DNA of 44,478 nt from Nitrospirota bacterium (GTDB taxonomy: Bacteria > Nitrospirota > Nitrospiria > Nitrospirales > Nitrospiraceae): the NCBI GenBank assembly GCA_030682135.1, contig JAUXQT010000027.1, forward strand, positions 1 to 44,478, read 5' to 3'. This document shows positions 1-8,477 of this stretch, piece by piece. The notes beneath the pieces were generated by a model. The model worked only from the letters and a program-made list of their open reading frames with translations. It had not been told where the DNA came from and did not search any database. The number at the start of each line of letters is the position of its first letter. Position 1 is the stretch's first letter. The position numbers and the translations under genes were made by a program.

Positions 1-66
1 CTGCTCACGGCGGGTGGGCTTGCGATATTGCTCAAACGTGACCTCGGCAAACGTCTGTTGCGGCAT
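1..66 (-). mobile_element. IS5-family transposase, N-terminal fragment (runs off the window)
   Basis: Reading leftward from an ATG at 66, the first 22 codons give MPQQTFAEVTFEQYRKPTRR and then EQ. This resembles the conserved start of IS5-group DDE transposases (a TFAE-type opening, then a K-x-T-R-R/K-E stretch before the catalytic part). A strong GGAGG ribosome site lies 8-12 bases upstream. The catalytic domain is outside the window, so whether the element is intact cannot be judged. Confidence 0.72.
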
Positions 67-86
67 GGGGGCACCTCCTCATCAGT

Positions 87-108
87 GCTGTGCTTCTCAT
101 AGCACAGC
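87..108. repeat. 8-bp inverted repeat beside the transposase start
   Basis: GCTGTGCT (87-94) and AGCACAGC (101-108) form a perfect stem with a 6-base loop just upstream of the transposase gene. It may belong to the IS end or be an independent hairpin. The outer IS terminus and target duplication cannot be fixed without the other end. Confidence 0.4.
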
Positions 109-197
109 AGGAGAGGCGAATAAATCAGACCTTCCCTAGGCATTGTGCTTGCTCCTCTCCTGGATACTCAGTCCGCCATCATTCACAGGAGGAGACC

Positions 198-1412
198 ATG
201 CGACGACTGCCGAATCATCGAGCCAAACCACTTCACGCCATCGTATTGGTCATGCTCTATGCGATGGCCCTGGGAGGCTGCGTGAGCACAGAAACCCATA
301 CCAAAGCGCTCACTGAACTTGAGGCTGCGAAGAAAACGTCCGCCCAACAAGCAGCGGATCTGGATGCGCTCAAGAAAAAGTCTCAAGCGCAGACCGACCA
401 GTTGCAACAGCAATTGGCTGGACTTCAACAAAATCTGGACCAGGAAGCTGCTCAACGAAAAGCCGCCGAGCAGCAAGCGGCCTCGTTGGTCAAGGAACGA
501 GAAGCGCTGATGGCACGCTCAAGCGAGTTGCAGGCTAATCTGGACGGCCTGGAGAAGGAGAAAGGCCAACTCGGGAACGAATTGGGAAACGTACGCGGAC
601 AAATCACGGCCCTTCAACAGAAACTGATGGACGAGTCGGCGCAAGTCAGCGCCTTGGAGAAAGACAAACTCCAACTGACCAGTGGCACCACCGCGGCCCA
701 GGGGGAAATCACCAAGCTGCAAAAGCGAGCGGCGGAGCTTGAAAACGATGCCGCGCGCATCGCAAAAGAGCACGATCTGCTCCAGCAACAGCAATCCCAG
801 TTGACGGCCAGCCTGGAACAGGAACGTCAACGGCTGAAAGCCGGAGAAGCGGACAAGGCTCGGCTGGAGCAAGAACGACTGGCGAAAGAGGAGGAGATCG
901 CACGACTGACTCGCACCCAAGAAGACCTCTCGAAATCGCTTCAAGATGAAATTGCGAAGGGGAACATCACGATCCAGCAAGTCCGCGACCGCCTCACCAT
1001 CAATATGGTCGATCGTGTGCTGTTCGACTCCGGCCAGGCCCAGGTGAAGCCAGCCGGCATCAAAGTGCTGAAGCAAGTCGCCGACGTATTGAAAACGGTC
1101 ACTGACAAACAGATTCGAATCGAAGGCCACACCGACAATGTGCCGATCAGCTCAAAGCTGCAAGATCGTTTCAAAACAAACTGGGAGCTCTCGACAGCGC
1201 GAGCCACGACCGTGGTGCGCTACCTGATCGATCAGGGCACCGTGGACCGCCAGTACCTCTCCGCCGTCGGTTACGCGGACACGCACCCGATCGCGGCAAA
1301 CGACTCAGAAGAAGGCCGTTCATCCAACCGCCGCATTGAAATCGTGCTCTACCCCAAAGACCTCAAGCAAATTGCCAGTCAAGTTGAGCCCAGCATGCCT
1401 GCCTCTCGGTAA
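198..1412 (+). CDS. OmpA-family lipoprotein with long coiled coil
   Basis: Predicted 404-residue lipoprotein tying the outer membrane to peptidoglycan. It starts at the ATG at 198, preceded by AGGAGG, rather than at the upstream ATG at 90. Residues 11-28 form a lipoprotein signal ending in the lipobox LGGC (Cys28). Residues about 35-260 are a Gln/Glu/Lys/Ala-rich coiled coil. Residues about 262-390 are an OmpA/MotB C-terminal domain with LFDSGQAQV, EGHTDNVPI, NWELSTARA and SNRRIEI, the usual diaminopimelate-contacting pattern. It is followed by a strong hairpin and then by a second lipoprotein gene. The coiled coil suggests a spacer or envelope-sensing role, but no partner is evident. Confidence 0.9.
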   Translation: MRRLPNHRAKPLHAIVLVMLYAMALGGCVSTETHTKALTELEAAKKTSAQQAADLDALKKKSQAQTDQLQQQLAGLQQNLDQEAAQRKAAEQQAASLVKEREALMARSSELQANLDGLEKEKGQLGNELGNVRGQITALQQKLMDESAQVSALEKDKLQLTSGTTAAQGEITKLQKRAAELENDAARIAKEHDLLQQQQSQLTASLEQERQRLKAGEADKARLEQERLAKEEEIARLTRTQEDLSKSLQDEIAKGNITIQQVRDRLTINMVDRVLFDSGQAQVKPAGIKVLKQVADVLKTVTDKQIRIEGHTDNVPISSKLQDRFKTNWELSTARATTVVRYLIDQGTVDRQYLSAVGYADTHPIAANDSEEGRSSNRRIEIVLYPKDLKQIASQVEPSMPASR

Positions 1413-1424
1413 CCAGCGGCTTTC

Positions 1425-1456
1425 AGGAGGTGCTCACCACAACGTGGGCACCTCCT
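1425..1456 (+). terminator. Hairpin downstream of the OmpA lipoprotein gene
   Basis: AGGAGGTGCTCAC (1425-1437) pairs with GTGGGCACCTCCT (1444-1456), 12 of 13 positions, with loop CACAAC. It lies 13 bases after the stop codon. No U-tract follows, so it may be a weak terminator or an mRNA-end stabiliser. It also contains an AGGAGG that would be sequestered. Confidence 0.5.
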
Positions 1457-1603
1457 CCCGGGCTCCTCAGTGCACCAAGCATGACTCCTACGCTTCGATT
1501 GAGGCCTTCCCCCCGCTTCCCTGCTTCAGTTATGATGCATCACGCGATCGGTCTTCAGAATCATTGCGTAGGAATTGGCCCCATTTCTCTCACTGAGGTA
1601 CCT

Positions 1604-2260
1604 ATGTTGAGACGCGCGCTGATCGTCATGTTCCTCATGATCCCTCTTGGTCTATCGGGCTGCGACACGGCCTATATCGCCGCGATGGATAAGATGGGTT
1701 ATGCCAAGCGCGATATCCTGAGCAGCCGGGTCAAATCGGCCCGTGATGCGCAGGAAGAGGCGAAGAAAGATATTCAAAGTGCCCTGGAGAAGTTCGGAAA
1801 GGTCGTGGCCTATCAAGGCGGAGAGCTGGAAGCCACCTACAAGCAACTCAACAGTGAGCTGCAAAGCAGCGAAGACAGCGCCGAGGCCGTGCGAAAACGC
1901 ATCAAAGACGTCGAAAGTGTCGCGGACTCGCTCTTTTCGGAATGGAAGACCGAACTTGGCCAATATTCCAGCGCCGACTTGCGACGGAAGAGCGAGGAGA
2001 AGCTCGCACAGACCAAAGCCCGCTATAACGAGATGCTCAGCGCCATGAAGCGGGCCGAACAACGCATCGATCCGGTTTTGAAACCGCTCCGAGACCAAGT
2101 GCTCTACCTGAAACACAACCTCAATGCCCGAGCCTTGGCTGCGATCAAGGGAGAACTGGTCAAAGTCGACGCCCAAGTCGATCAGCTCGTCAAAGACATG
2201 AACCGCTCCATCGCCGAAGCCGACAAATTCATCCAATCGATGGAAAAAGAACCGGCCTAA
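1604..2260 (+). CDS. DUF2959-like lipoprotein
   Basis: Predicted 218-residue exported lipoprotein. The ATG at 1604 places the lipobox LSGC at Cys20 after a hydrophobic stretch; the in-frame upstream extension to 1430 does not look like a signal peptide. The mature part is nearly all helical and charged (SARDAQEEAKKDIQSALEKF and a long Lys/Glu-rich coiled region), matching the DUF2959 family as I remember it. The biochemical function is unknown. It sits between an OmpA lipoprotein and a membrane-anchored zinc peptidase, so a cell-envelope role is likely. Confidence 0.8.
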   Translation: MLRRALIVMFLMIPLGLSGCDTAYIAAMDKMGYAKRDILSSRVKSARDAQEEAKKDIQSALEKFGKVVAYQGGELEATYKQLNSELQSSEDSAEAVRKRIKDVESVADSLFSEWKTELGQYSSADLRRKSEEKLAQTKARYNEMLSAMKRAEQRIDPVLKPLRDQVLYLKHNLNARALAAIKGELVKVDAQVDQLVKDMNRSIAEADKFIQSMEKEPA

Positions 2261-2301
2261 GCAGCCCGCTCCATACCGATCGTACGAATCAGGAGATTCT
2301 C

Positions 2302-3165
2302 ATGCGCTGGGAAGGACAACGGGAAAGCAGCAATGTCGAAGACCGCCGCGGGATGAGGCCTGCGAGGGTCGGAGGCCTGGGCGGGCTCGGCATCGGCGGC
2401 ATCGTCCTGGTCCTTGCCGTCAGCTATTTCACCGGGACCAATCCCTTAACCCTCCTCAATATGCTCGATGGCGTGCAGAACATGACGGAGTCATCGGCAC
2501 CCTCCGAACCTGGCCGCATCGGAGCCCCAAGCGACCAGCTCGGCAAGTTCGCCTCGGTCGTCCTCGCCGATACCGAAACGACCTGGACTGGGCTGCTTGG
2601 ACAGCGGTACGAAAACCCTCGCATGGTGCTCTTTTCCGGCGCGGTCCAGTCGGCCTGCGGCACCACCTCGTCAGCGGTCGGCCCCTTCTATTGCCCCGGC
2701 GACCACAAGCTCTACCTCGATCTGTCGTTCTTCGAGGAGATGTCTCAACGCCTCGGCGCACCGGGCGATTTTGCGCAGGCCTACGTCATTGCACATGAAG
2801 TCGGACACCATGTGCAAAATCTGATGGGCATCGCGGAGAAAGTCCATCGTCTTCAACGACAAGGCTCTGAAACAGAAGGCAACGCGCTCTCCGTCCGCAT
2901 GGAACTGCAAGCCGATTGCTTCGCCGGCGTATGGGGGCATCATGCCAATCGCGATCGGAACCTCATCGAGCCAGGCGACTTCGAAGAAGGACTACGCGCC
3001 GCCTCCGCCATCGGAGACGACCGGCTCCAAAAGATGGCGCGCGGCCATGTGCAACCGGAAAGCTGGACCCACGGTTCCTCAGAACAACGGATGACTTGGC
3101 TCCGAAAAGGCTTGGAGAGCGGCGACCCGAAGGCCTGCGACACCTTCGCCGACGGTCGGCTGTAG
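2302..3165 (+). CDS. Neutral zinc metallopeptidase, YpfJ family
   Basis: 287-residue protein of the putative neutral zinc metallopeptidase family (COG2321). Its N-terminus, MRWEGQRESSNVEDRRG, is characteristic. One membrane segment spans about residues 27-44, so the catalytic part probably faces the periplasm. The zinc motif HEVGH is at 165-169, followed downstream by the conserved MELQADCFAG stretch that supplies the third ligand region. Length fits the family. The substrate is unknown. Start is at 2302 with AGGAG upstream. The next gene begins 12 bases after the stop, so the two are probably co-transcribed. Confidence 0.92.
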   Translation: MRWEGQRESSNVEDRRGMRPARVGGLGGLGIGGIVLVLAVSYFTGTNPLTLLNMLDGVQNMTESSAPSEPGRIGAPSDQLGKFASVVLADTETTWTGLLGQRYENPRMVLFSGAVQSACGTTSSAVGPFYCPGDHKLYLDLSFFEEMSQRLGAPGDFAQAYVIAHEVGHHVQNLMGIAEKVHRLQRQGSETEGNALSVRMELQADCFAGVWGHHANRDRNLIEPGDFEEGLRAASAIGDDRLQKMARGHVQPESWTHGSSEQRMTWLRKGLESGDPKACDTFADGRL

Positions 3166-3177
3166 CCCCATCATTCT

Positions 3178-3627
3178 ATGGATATTGAACCGGACCAACA
3201 GACAGAGCCGTCCTCTCAAGGGATCGCTGCAGCCCTTCTAGCCGATGCGCCATGGCGCGCCCATTCCGTGGTGGCAGCAGGCGCCACAATGGCCGCAGGG
3301 CTTGCCGCATGGGTCGCCGACTATGCCGACTCACCCGTTTTCGCACAGCTTGGGGGCAGCTACATCGGTGGGTTTTTCATCGGATGGGCATTCCGTCGAT
3401 TCTTGAAGATGGCTGCCCTGATCGCCGGTGGGATCTTCGCCGCGATCGCCGTCCTCAAAGGGACGGGGTGGGTAGATTTGGACTGGAGCGCAATTGAAAC
3501 ACAAATCCTGCATAGCATGGCCGCGCTCCAGCGTGGCGCTGAAGGGCTGAAGCAGTTTCTCTCCAGCTATCTTCCCTCCGCCGGCGCGGCAGGAGCCGGG
3601 ACATTTTTCGGGTTCCGCAAGAAGTAA
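3178..3627 (+). CDS. FUN14-like membrane protein
   Basis: 149-residue small membrane protein. After a polar N-terminus there are hydrophobic segments around residues 30-47, 57-72 and 76-92. The GGSYIGGFFIGWAFRRFLK stretch followed by GTGWVDLDW is the pattern of FUN14-family proteins, which in bacteria have unknown function. The C-terminus returns to a small Gly/Ala-rich hydrophobic segment ending FRKK. It starts 12 bases after the YpfJ-type peptidase stop, suggesting an operon. Confidence 0.75.
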   Translation: MDIEPDQQTEPSSQGIAAALLADAPWRAHSVVAAGATMAAGLAAWVADYADSPVFAQLGGSYIGGFFIGWAFRRFLKMAALIAGGIFAAIAVLKGTGWVDLDWSAIETQILHSMAALQRGAEGLKQFLSSYLPSAGAAGAGTFFGFRKK

Positions 3628-3663
3628 CGTGCGGGACAGTCTCGGTTCAGGAGGAGCGGGGCG

Positions 3664-3957
3664 CTAGTTGCTGAGTTTCTGCTCGATTTTCTTGCCCGCC
3701 TTTTTAAAACCTTCAGCAGTTTTGTTGGCAGCCTTCTTCAGTTTCTGTTCGATTTTGTCGCCGATGTGTTTCTCTTCGACTTTTTTCACGACCGCTTTTG
3801 TCTTGTCCTCAATCTTCTGACCCACGCGCTTCGCCGTCGTTTCAACCTGCTCCATCACCCCCTTGGACTCTTCGGCAATGACCGGAGATCCTCCGAATAG
3901 GACGAGTCCAACGGCCAGAACCGGCCATGCTGTTTTCAATTCAGTCCAATGAGTCAT
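3664..3957 (-). CDS. Small exported lysine-rich amphipathic protein
   Basis: 97-residue protein starting at MTHWTELK. An alternative ATG at 3990 would add 11 residues but has no better ribosome site. The N-terminal 28 residues look like a signal peptide ending near VIAEE. The mature part is a lysine-rich amphipathic helix with near-repeats (QKIEDKTKAVVKKVEEK, DKIEQKLKKAANK, KKIEQKLSN). This recalls periplasmic stress proteins or apolipoprotein-like helices. No family is recognised. It is convergent with the FUN14-like gene. Confidence 0.65.
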   Translation of the reverse strand: MTHWTELKTAWPVLAVGLVLFGGSPVIAEESKGVMEQVETTAKRVGQKIEDKTKAVVKKVEEKHIGDKIEQKLKKAANKTAEGFKKAGKKIEQKLSN

Positions 3958-4068
3958 TGCGGACACCCCAATCGATGTGGGTATCAGCATACCATCTGAA
4001 CCACAAATTGTCTCTTACCGGCCTGCGTCCTACCCGACCCTCCGACAAATTGGTTCCATGTCGAATAA

Positions 4069-4908
4069 CTAGGCAGCCTCGGTGAATACCTCGCCGAGAC
4101 TGTTGTCCGCATCGTCAAGACTTTCTTGAGCGGTGTGCTTGCCGTCATTCTTCTTATTGTCTGTGTTTCCCCACTTCCCGACTTCAAGACTTTCCAGCCA
4201 GTTCAGCAATTTATCCACATCAGGCCCCTTGAAGATCGAGCCGTGCTGAGGACAAATCATCGTTGGCTTCAACGCCCGCACCCGCTGCACCCACCCGCGA
4301 AGCGCCAAGGTTGAGGGCATCCATCGGACGTGAAACCCGCGCATATATTGAACATGCTCTTCAAAGTTCATCACGAACAGGCTGGACTCGTGGCTGGGAA
4401 GCAAGGCTCCGCCGATATCCCCGGAGAACAGGATACCAGCCTGATGATCATAAATGGAAAAGTTTCCTGACGAATGGCAGTAGTGCGCAGGCACCGCTTC
4501 AACCGTGGCCCCCGAGTCGCCGATCTTGATCGTCATGCCCTCATCAGGAATCCCAGTGATCGTCAAATCGGCGCGGGCAGCAAAATGCGCCAGAAAGGCC
4601 GTCCACAACCATGAACTATAGGTCGTCGCCCGTGGATTCAGATCCAGCCACAAGGCCAGCGATGAAATGATGTCCGGATCTTGATGACTGGCAAACAGCA
4701 CACGAATATCCTCCAGCCGAATATGTTTGGACAATTCCTCCAAGACCCGGGGAAAAATCTCGATACCACCTGGATCAAGCAACATACCCTCTCCTTTGCT
4801 CACGATGACATACTCGTTCGTATCAATCACGTGCGAGCTCTTCTCGGGGTCTCGGCCGATAGCAATCCAGCGATGCTGGCCCTGTTCAAAGATGACTGTG
4901 CTCTTCAT
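4069..4908 (-). CDS. Oxygen-binding di-iron MBL-fold protein (ODP/flavodiiron-like domain)
   Basis: 279-residue metallo-beta-lactamase-fold protein of the flavodiiron type. Candidate iron ligands are visible: His75-x-Asp77-x-Asp79 in ASHQDPD, His145 in HSSGNF, Asp164 in FSGDIGG and His222 in PQHGS. The first motif is H-x-D-x-D where typical flavodiiron proteins have H-x-E-x-D. There is no flavodoxin or rubredoxin domain, only a polar tail of about 45 residues. Stand-alone proteins of this kind act as oxygen or iron sensors in some bacteria, and in Treponema one feeds chemotaxis. The start overlaps the upstream gene's end by 23 bases, with AAAGGAGAGG upstream, so the two are translationally linked. 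Confidence 0.85.
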   Translation of the reverse strand: MKSTVIFEQGQHRWIAIGRDPEKSSHVIDTNEYVIVSKGEGMLLDPGGIEIFPRVLEELSKHIRLEDIRVLFASHQDPDIISSLALWLDLNPRATTYSSWLWTAFLAHFAARADLTITGIPDEGMTIKIGDSGATVEAVPAHYCHSSGNFSIYDHQAGILFSGDIGGALLPSHESSLFVMNFEEHVQYMRGFHVRWMPSTLALRGWVQRVRALKPTMICPQHGSIFKGPDVDKLLNWLESLEVGKWGNTDNKKNDGKHTAQESLDDADNSLGEVFTEAA

Positions 4909-5767
4909 CCACCTCTCCTTTAGCCAGTTGCGTCAACAGCTCGCGGCCGCTGCTGATCGTGTCCCTGATCACCTGAAACTTCTGATTCAATCCGTCAACC
5001 GTCGCGGTAATTCCATTCGCCAAATTGGCAAAATGGGTCTTGCCCTGTCCCGGCAAGTGCGCCGCTTCGATCCCGACACAGAGCCCCAGATACCTCGCCG
5101 TTTCTCCGATCCGCTTGATACTACCGACCGAGTCTTCCGCCAACGTCAGACAGGGCAATGACCGTTCCAATAATTCTTGAATCCTCCGTAAGGTCTCAAG
5201 ACATTTCCGTCCGAGATAGAGCAGATTCTCACGCAAGAGAGGATCTGCACCCTCCAGCATCTGACTCTCCAGCACACGTTCCAGGTCGCTCGGGTGAGTC
5301 AGTTGGAGTGCGGCCAATTCCGCAATAAACAGCTCGTTCCCCTGAGCAACCTGGCGATTGAGCACCGTCAGCAAACATTTACTGTGCTGATAATACCGCC
5401 GTGCGAGATTAGTGCATTCAGCGGTTTGCTTCGCAATGGTCTTGCACTGCAGCCCCAACCCTTCCACCTCGGGCGTAATCGTGCCGGGATAACTCGACAG
5501 AATCCCGGCAAGCGCCAGCAACGCCTTCCCTTCGCCAGCAGGAACCTTGGCCGCCTGCACCACCCCGTTCCTCGCCAGGAGTTGCATCTCAAACGCCATC
5601 GAGTCCAGGGATCGCGCCACGTTGAGAATATCCACAGCGATCCCGAACATTCGCGTGATCATGAGCTGATACTGCGCAATCACAGTACTTCCGGCTTCAC
5701 CGCTCAATGCAACGACAACACTGGCCTGCGATCCTGTCGGAATTTGTTTGCAACTAGGCACTTCCAT
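4886..5767 (-). CDS. Helical protein with two degenerate chemoreceptor-tip motifs
   Basis: 293-residue soluble, largely helical protein with no membrane segment. Start chosen at 5767 because GAGGAGAG lies 9 bases upstream; the longer frame to 5860 has no such site. Two segments resemble the hairpin tip of methyl-accepting chemotaxis proteins (consensus LLALNAAIEAARAGE...G+GFAVVA). Residues 63-88 read LLARNGVVQAAKVPAGEGK and residues 227-253 read LGLCVGIEAAHLPGQGK. Normal receptors have one tip per chain, so this looks like two fused or duplicated halves. It is co-transcribed with, and overlaps, the di-iron sensor gene. It could be a scaffold or decoy for CheA/CheW. That role is inference. Confidence 0.7.
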   Translation of the reverse strand: MEVPSCKQIPTGSQASVVVALSGEAGSTVIAQYQLMITRMFGIAVDILNVARSLDSMAFEMQLLARNGVVQAAKVPAGEGKALLALAGILSSYPGTITPEVEGLGLQCKTIAKQTAECTNLARRYYQHSKCLLTVLNRQVAQGNELFIAELAALQLTHPSDLERVLESQMLEGADPLLRENLLYLGRKCLETLRRIQELLERSLPCLTLAEDSVGSIKRIGETARYLGLCVGIEAAHLPGQGKTHFANLANGITATVDGLNQKFQVIRDTISSGRELLTQLAKGEVDEEHSHL

Positions 5768-6031
5768 TATATGTATCTCTCCTCGCACTCTCTTATCGGG
5801 TTCTGATGAAGGATTCTTCAGCGTTATCCGTGAGGATTTTTGCCACATATTCATCCGCAAGGATCAGATGGCAGCAGGCAAGTGTCCAATGATTTAGACA
5901 GAGTCGTAGCTCCTGCATACCAGAAAGACCGCCATCGCCGTAATATTTTCTCACAAGAAAAATGGCGATTAACTTGTTTATACTGAGCTGTGCCTTTCAC
6001 GTTTTCATCACACTAATCTTGAGGTTCGACC

Positions 6032-7057
6032 ATGACTGTGCAATGTCCCCGTTGGCTTATTGCATCCCTGACCCTAGCCTTGTGGCTGAATCCAGGACAG
6101 CCCTCGATGTCCGTCCACGCATCCGATACGTATGTTGCATCGGCCCTTGATCGCGCCAAGCTCGCGACCGTCGGCATTCTCGAAGACACGCAGGATCAAC
6201 GCACCCCCAATACACCGGGAAAGATTCTCGTCCGCGGAACCGGATTTCACCTGCGCGACGGCTACATCGTCACCGCCAGGCATGCGGCAGAGAAGCAGGA
6301 TGTCACCACGGGACCCGTCATTCAGAAACAGATCCATGTCCTGACCACCGATCTCCACGAACTCCCGGCCGACCTGGTTGGAGACAGCGCCTTCATGGAC
6401 GTCGTCGTCTATCGCCTCGCAGAAGCCCATCGCGCCAAGCTTCGCGCCACCACCTCATTCGCCTCCGGCGACGTACTAGCCGGACAGGAAGTCTTCACCG
6501 TCGGCTACCCGATGGGCTGGGGCCCGACCATGTCCTTCGGACACTTGGGCAATACGAATACCTTCCTTCAAACGGTGGACACCCGGTTGATCCAGGCCGA
6601 CGTGGCAGCCTGCAGCGGCAACTCCGGTGGCGGGCTCTTCAATGACAAGGGAGACGTGGTCGGGATCATGCACGCCATCATCCAAACCGAACGAGATGAT
6701 TCCACCGCGCGCTGCAGCCGCATGGCCTTTGCCATTCCGGCGATTCTCGCCAACCGAATCGTGAACGCAGCCCTGGAAGGAAAGCCCCTGACCTTCTCAA
6801 AGATGGGCATTCACATGATGCCGGTAAAGGACGGCACCAAGTGGCGCATGGCGGTGAAGGACCTGTCCGAACCGGCCAAAGAAGCCGGCATTCAGAAGCA
6901 CGACATCATCATTGCCATAGAAGGCACTGAGATCAACGACGCAGCCCATCTGAAAAACTATCTCATTGAACGAACGACGCCGGGGCAGAAAGTCTCTGTC
7001 AAAGTGCGCCGCATCGATGCAGATTTAACCTTTACGGTCACCCTGGGAGGAGGATGA
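6032..7057 (+). CDS. Exported trypsin-like serine protease with PDZ domain (HtrA/DegP-like)
   Basis: 341-residue S1C-type protease. A signal peptide covers about residues 1-31. The triad is visible: His84 in TARHAAE, Asp123 in FMDVVVY and Ser198 in CSGNSGGGLF. A single PDZ domain follows from about 250 to 341 (AGIQKHDIIIAIEGTEIND). With one PDZ domain and no long LA loop it is closer to DegS-like proteins than to DegP, though here apparently periplasmic. It is divergent from the chemoreceptor-tip gene and shares a roughly 260-base upstream region with it. A possible -10 box TATACT lies at 5979-5984. Confidence 0.88.
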   Translation: MTVQCPRWLIASLTLALWLNPGQPSMSVHASDTYVASALDRAKLATVGILEDTQDQRTPNTPGKILVRGTGFHLRDGYIVTARHAAEKQDVTTGPVIQKQIHVLTTDLHELPADLVGDSAFMDVVVYRLAEAHRAKLRATTSFASGDVLAGQEVFTVGYPMGWGPTMSFGHLGNTNTFLQTVDTRLIQADVAACSGNSGGGLFNDKGDVVGIMHAIIQTERDDSTARCSRMAFAIPAILANRIVNAALEGKPLTFSKMGIHMMPVKDGTKWRMAVKDLSEPAKEAGIQKHDIIIAIEGTEINDAAHLKNYLIERTTPGQKVSVKVRRIDADLTFTVTLGGG

Positions 7058-7063
7058 AAGAGT

Positions 7064-7870
7064 TCAGTGCGGTGCGCTATGCCCTGGCAGAGCTTGATAC
7101 CAGCCATTGGCCTGAGCCAACGATACCGGGCAGTCGAATAACATACTGAGGTTGGCCTCTGTGAGGACCGCACGTTTCTCACCGTCCTGCAGAACCTTCC
7201 CTTGCTTCAACAGCACCACCCGCTCGACTTCAGGCGGGATCTCATGAATATGGTGGGTTACCAGCAGCAGCGTTTTCCCCTTTTGTATATGGGAACGAAC
7301 GAGATCCAAATAGTGAAACGTTGCCGTCAGATCGAGCCCACTGGTGGGTTCATCCAGCACTAACGCAGTCGGGTCATGCACCAGCGCACGGCCCAGCAGG
7401 CAACGCCGCTGCTCGCCCGTGGACATCTCCCCGAACCGCCGCTCCCTCAACGAACTGGCGCCCATCTCCTCCAACATCTTGTCTGCCCTGACCACCTGCT
7501 CGTAGCTGAAGTTTTGATGACCATAGATCCCGATGCTGGCATAGAAACCGGACAGAATCACTTTCAGGCCCGTCACTTGGTCCATGTACTGACGTTGGAG
7601 GTCATGGGACACCATCCCTAGGCGCTTGCGGACGTCCCACACGTTCCACTGTTCCTCGCCAAATAAGCGTATATGGGTTTCATCATGCGGGAAGGGATGA
7701 ACTTCTCCTGCCAGTAATTTCAAGAGGGTCGATTTGCCTGCCCCGTTCGGTCCGAGGATGGCGACATGTTCACCCTCTTGAAGCGACAACGAGAAATCGC
7801 TGAAGACACAGGTGTCACCCCGATAGACCGTCGCATGCTGAATGTCGAGAATTGGAGGAGAGTTCGTCAT
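7064..7870 (-). CDS. ABC transporter ATP-binding protein (ModF/YlmA-like)
   Basis: 268-residue single ABC ATPase. It has Walker A GPNGAGKST, signature STGEQRR, Walker B ALVLDEPTSGLD and switch His in LLVTHH. The HPFPHDETHIRLFGEEQW insertion and the RRCLLGRALVHDPTALVLDEP pattern recall the ModF/YlmA branch, whose members often lack a dedicated permease. No permease is adjacent here. ATG at 7870 is preferred over a TTG at 7891. The gene is convergent with the HtrA-like gene, 6 bases apart. Confidence 0.85.
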   Translation of the reverse strand: MTNSPPILDIQHATVYRGDTCVFSDFSLSLQEGEHVAILGPNGAGKSTLLKLLAGEVHPFPHDETHIRLFGEEQWNVWDVRKRLGMVSHDLQRQYMDQVTGLKVILSGFYASIGIYGHQNFSYEQVVRADKMLEEMGASSLRERRFGEMSTGEQRRCLLGRALVHDPTALVLDEPTSGLDLTATFHYLDLVRSHIQKGKTLLLVTHHIHEIPPEVERVVLLKQGKVLQDGEKRAVLTEANLSMLFDCPVSLAQANGWYQALPGHSAPH

Positions 7871-7927
7871 GGAGAAACGCTTGGAGGCCAACGCCTAACC
7901 TATCTCGGATACTAGCGTAACAGGGCC

Positions 7928-8392
7928 CTACCGTTCGACCGGACCACCAACCGCCTTGCCTGCGCGGCGCGACTGTTCGAGACCGGCACGAGCCAATGCG
8001 TCCACCCGCTCGTTCTCTGGATGACCGTTATGGCCCCTCACCCAGTGCCATTCGAGCTTGTGGCTGGAAGCCAACGCATCAAGGCGACGCCACAAATCCT
8101 CATTCTTGACCGGCTCTTTGCTCGCAGTTTTCCAGCCCCGTCGCTTCCAGTTATGGATCCATTCGCTGATGCCTTTTTGCACATACTGCGAATCGGTGTA
8201 GACATGCGCTTCCACCGGCTCAGTGAGCGACTGCAACGCCTCGATCACCGCGAGCAGCTCCATGCGGTTGTTCGTCGTCATTGGCTCCCCGCCACACAGT
8301 TCTATTTCAACAGTGCCGATACGAAGCAACGCGCCCCAGCCTCCAGGCCCAGGGTTCCCGCTACAGGCGCCATCCGTAAAGATTTCCATCAT
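7928..8392 (-). CDS. rnhA: Ribonuclease HI
   Basis: 154-residue enzyme that cuts RNA in RNA-DNA hybrids. The four acidic catalytic positions are visible: Asp7 in [11 protein letters not shown], Glu in NNRMELLAV, Asp in YTDSQYV and Asp in NERVDALA. The basic handle region [13 protein letters not shown] is present, as in E. coli RNase HI. ATG at 8392 is preferred over a GTG 15 bases upstream because it has a GGAG at suitable spacing. Length is typical for the family. Confidence 0.96.
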   Translation of the reverse strand: MMEIFTDGACSGNPGPGGWGALLRIGTVEIELCGGEPMTTNNRMELLAVIEALQSLTEPVEAHVYTDSQYVQKGISEWIHNWKRRGWKTASKEPVKNEDLWRRLDALASSHKLEWHWVRGHNGHPENERVDALARAGLEQSRRAGKAVGGPVER

Positions 8393-8477
8393 TCGTCTAC
8401 TCTCCACATGAGGCGTAACAATGCCTCGATGTCGGCCATGTTACCCTAGGGACAAAAAATATGTATGCGCACCGAGC

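Noticed and set aside
90-197. Extended N-terminus of the OmpA lipoprotein frame
   Set aside because: It would destroy the lipoprotein signal; AGGAGG and ATG at 198 fit much better.
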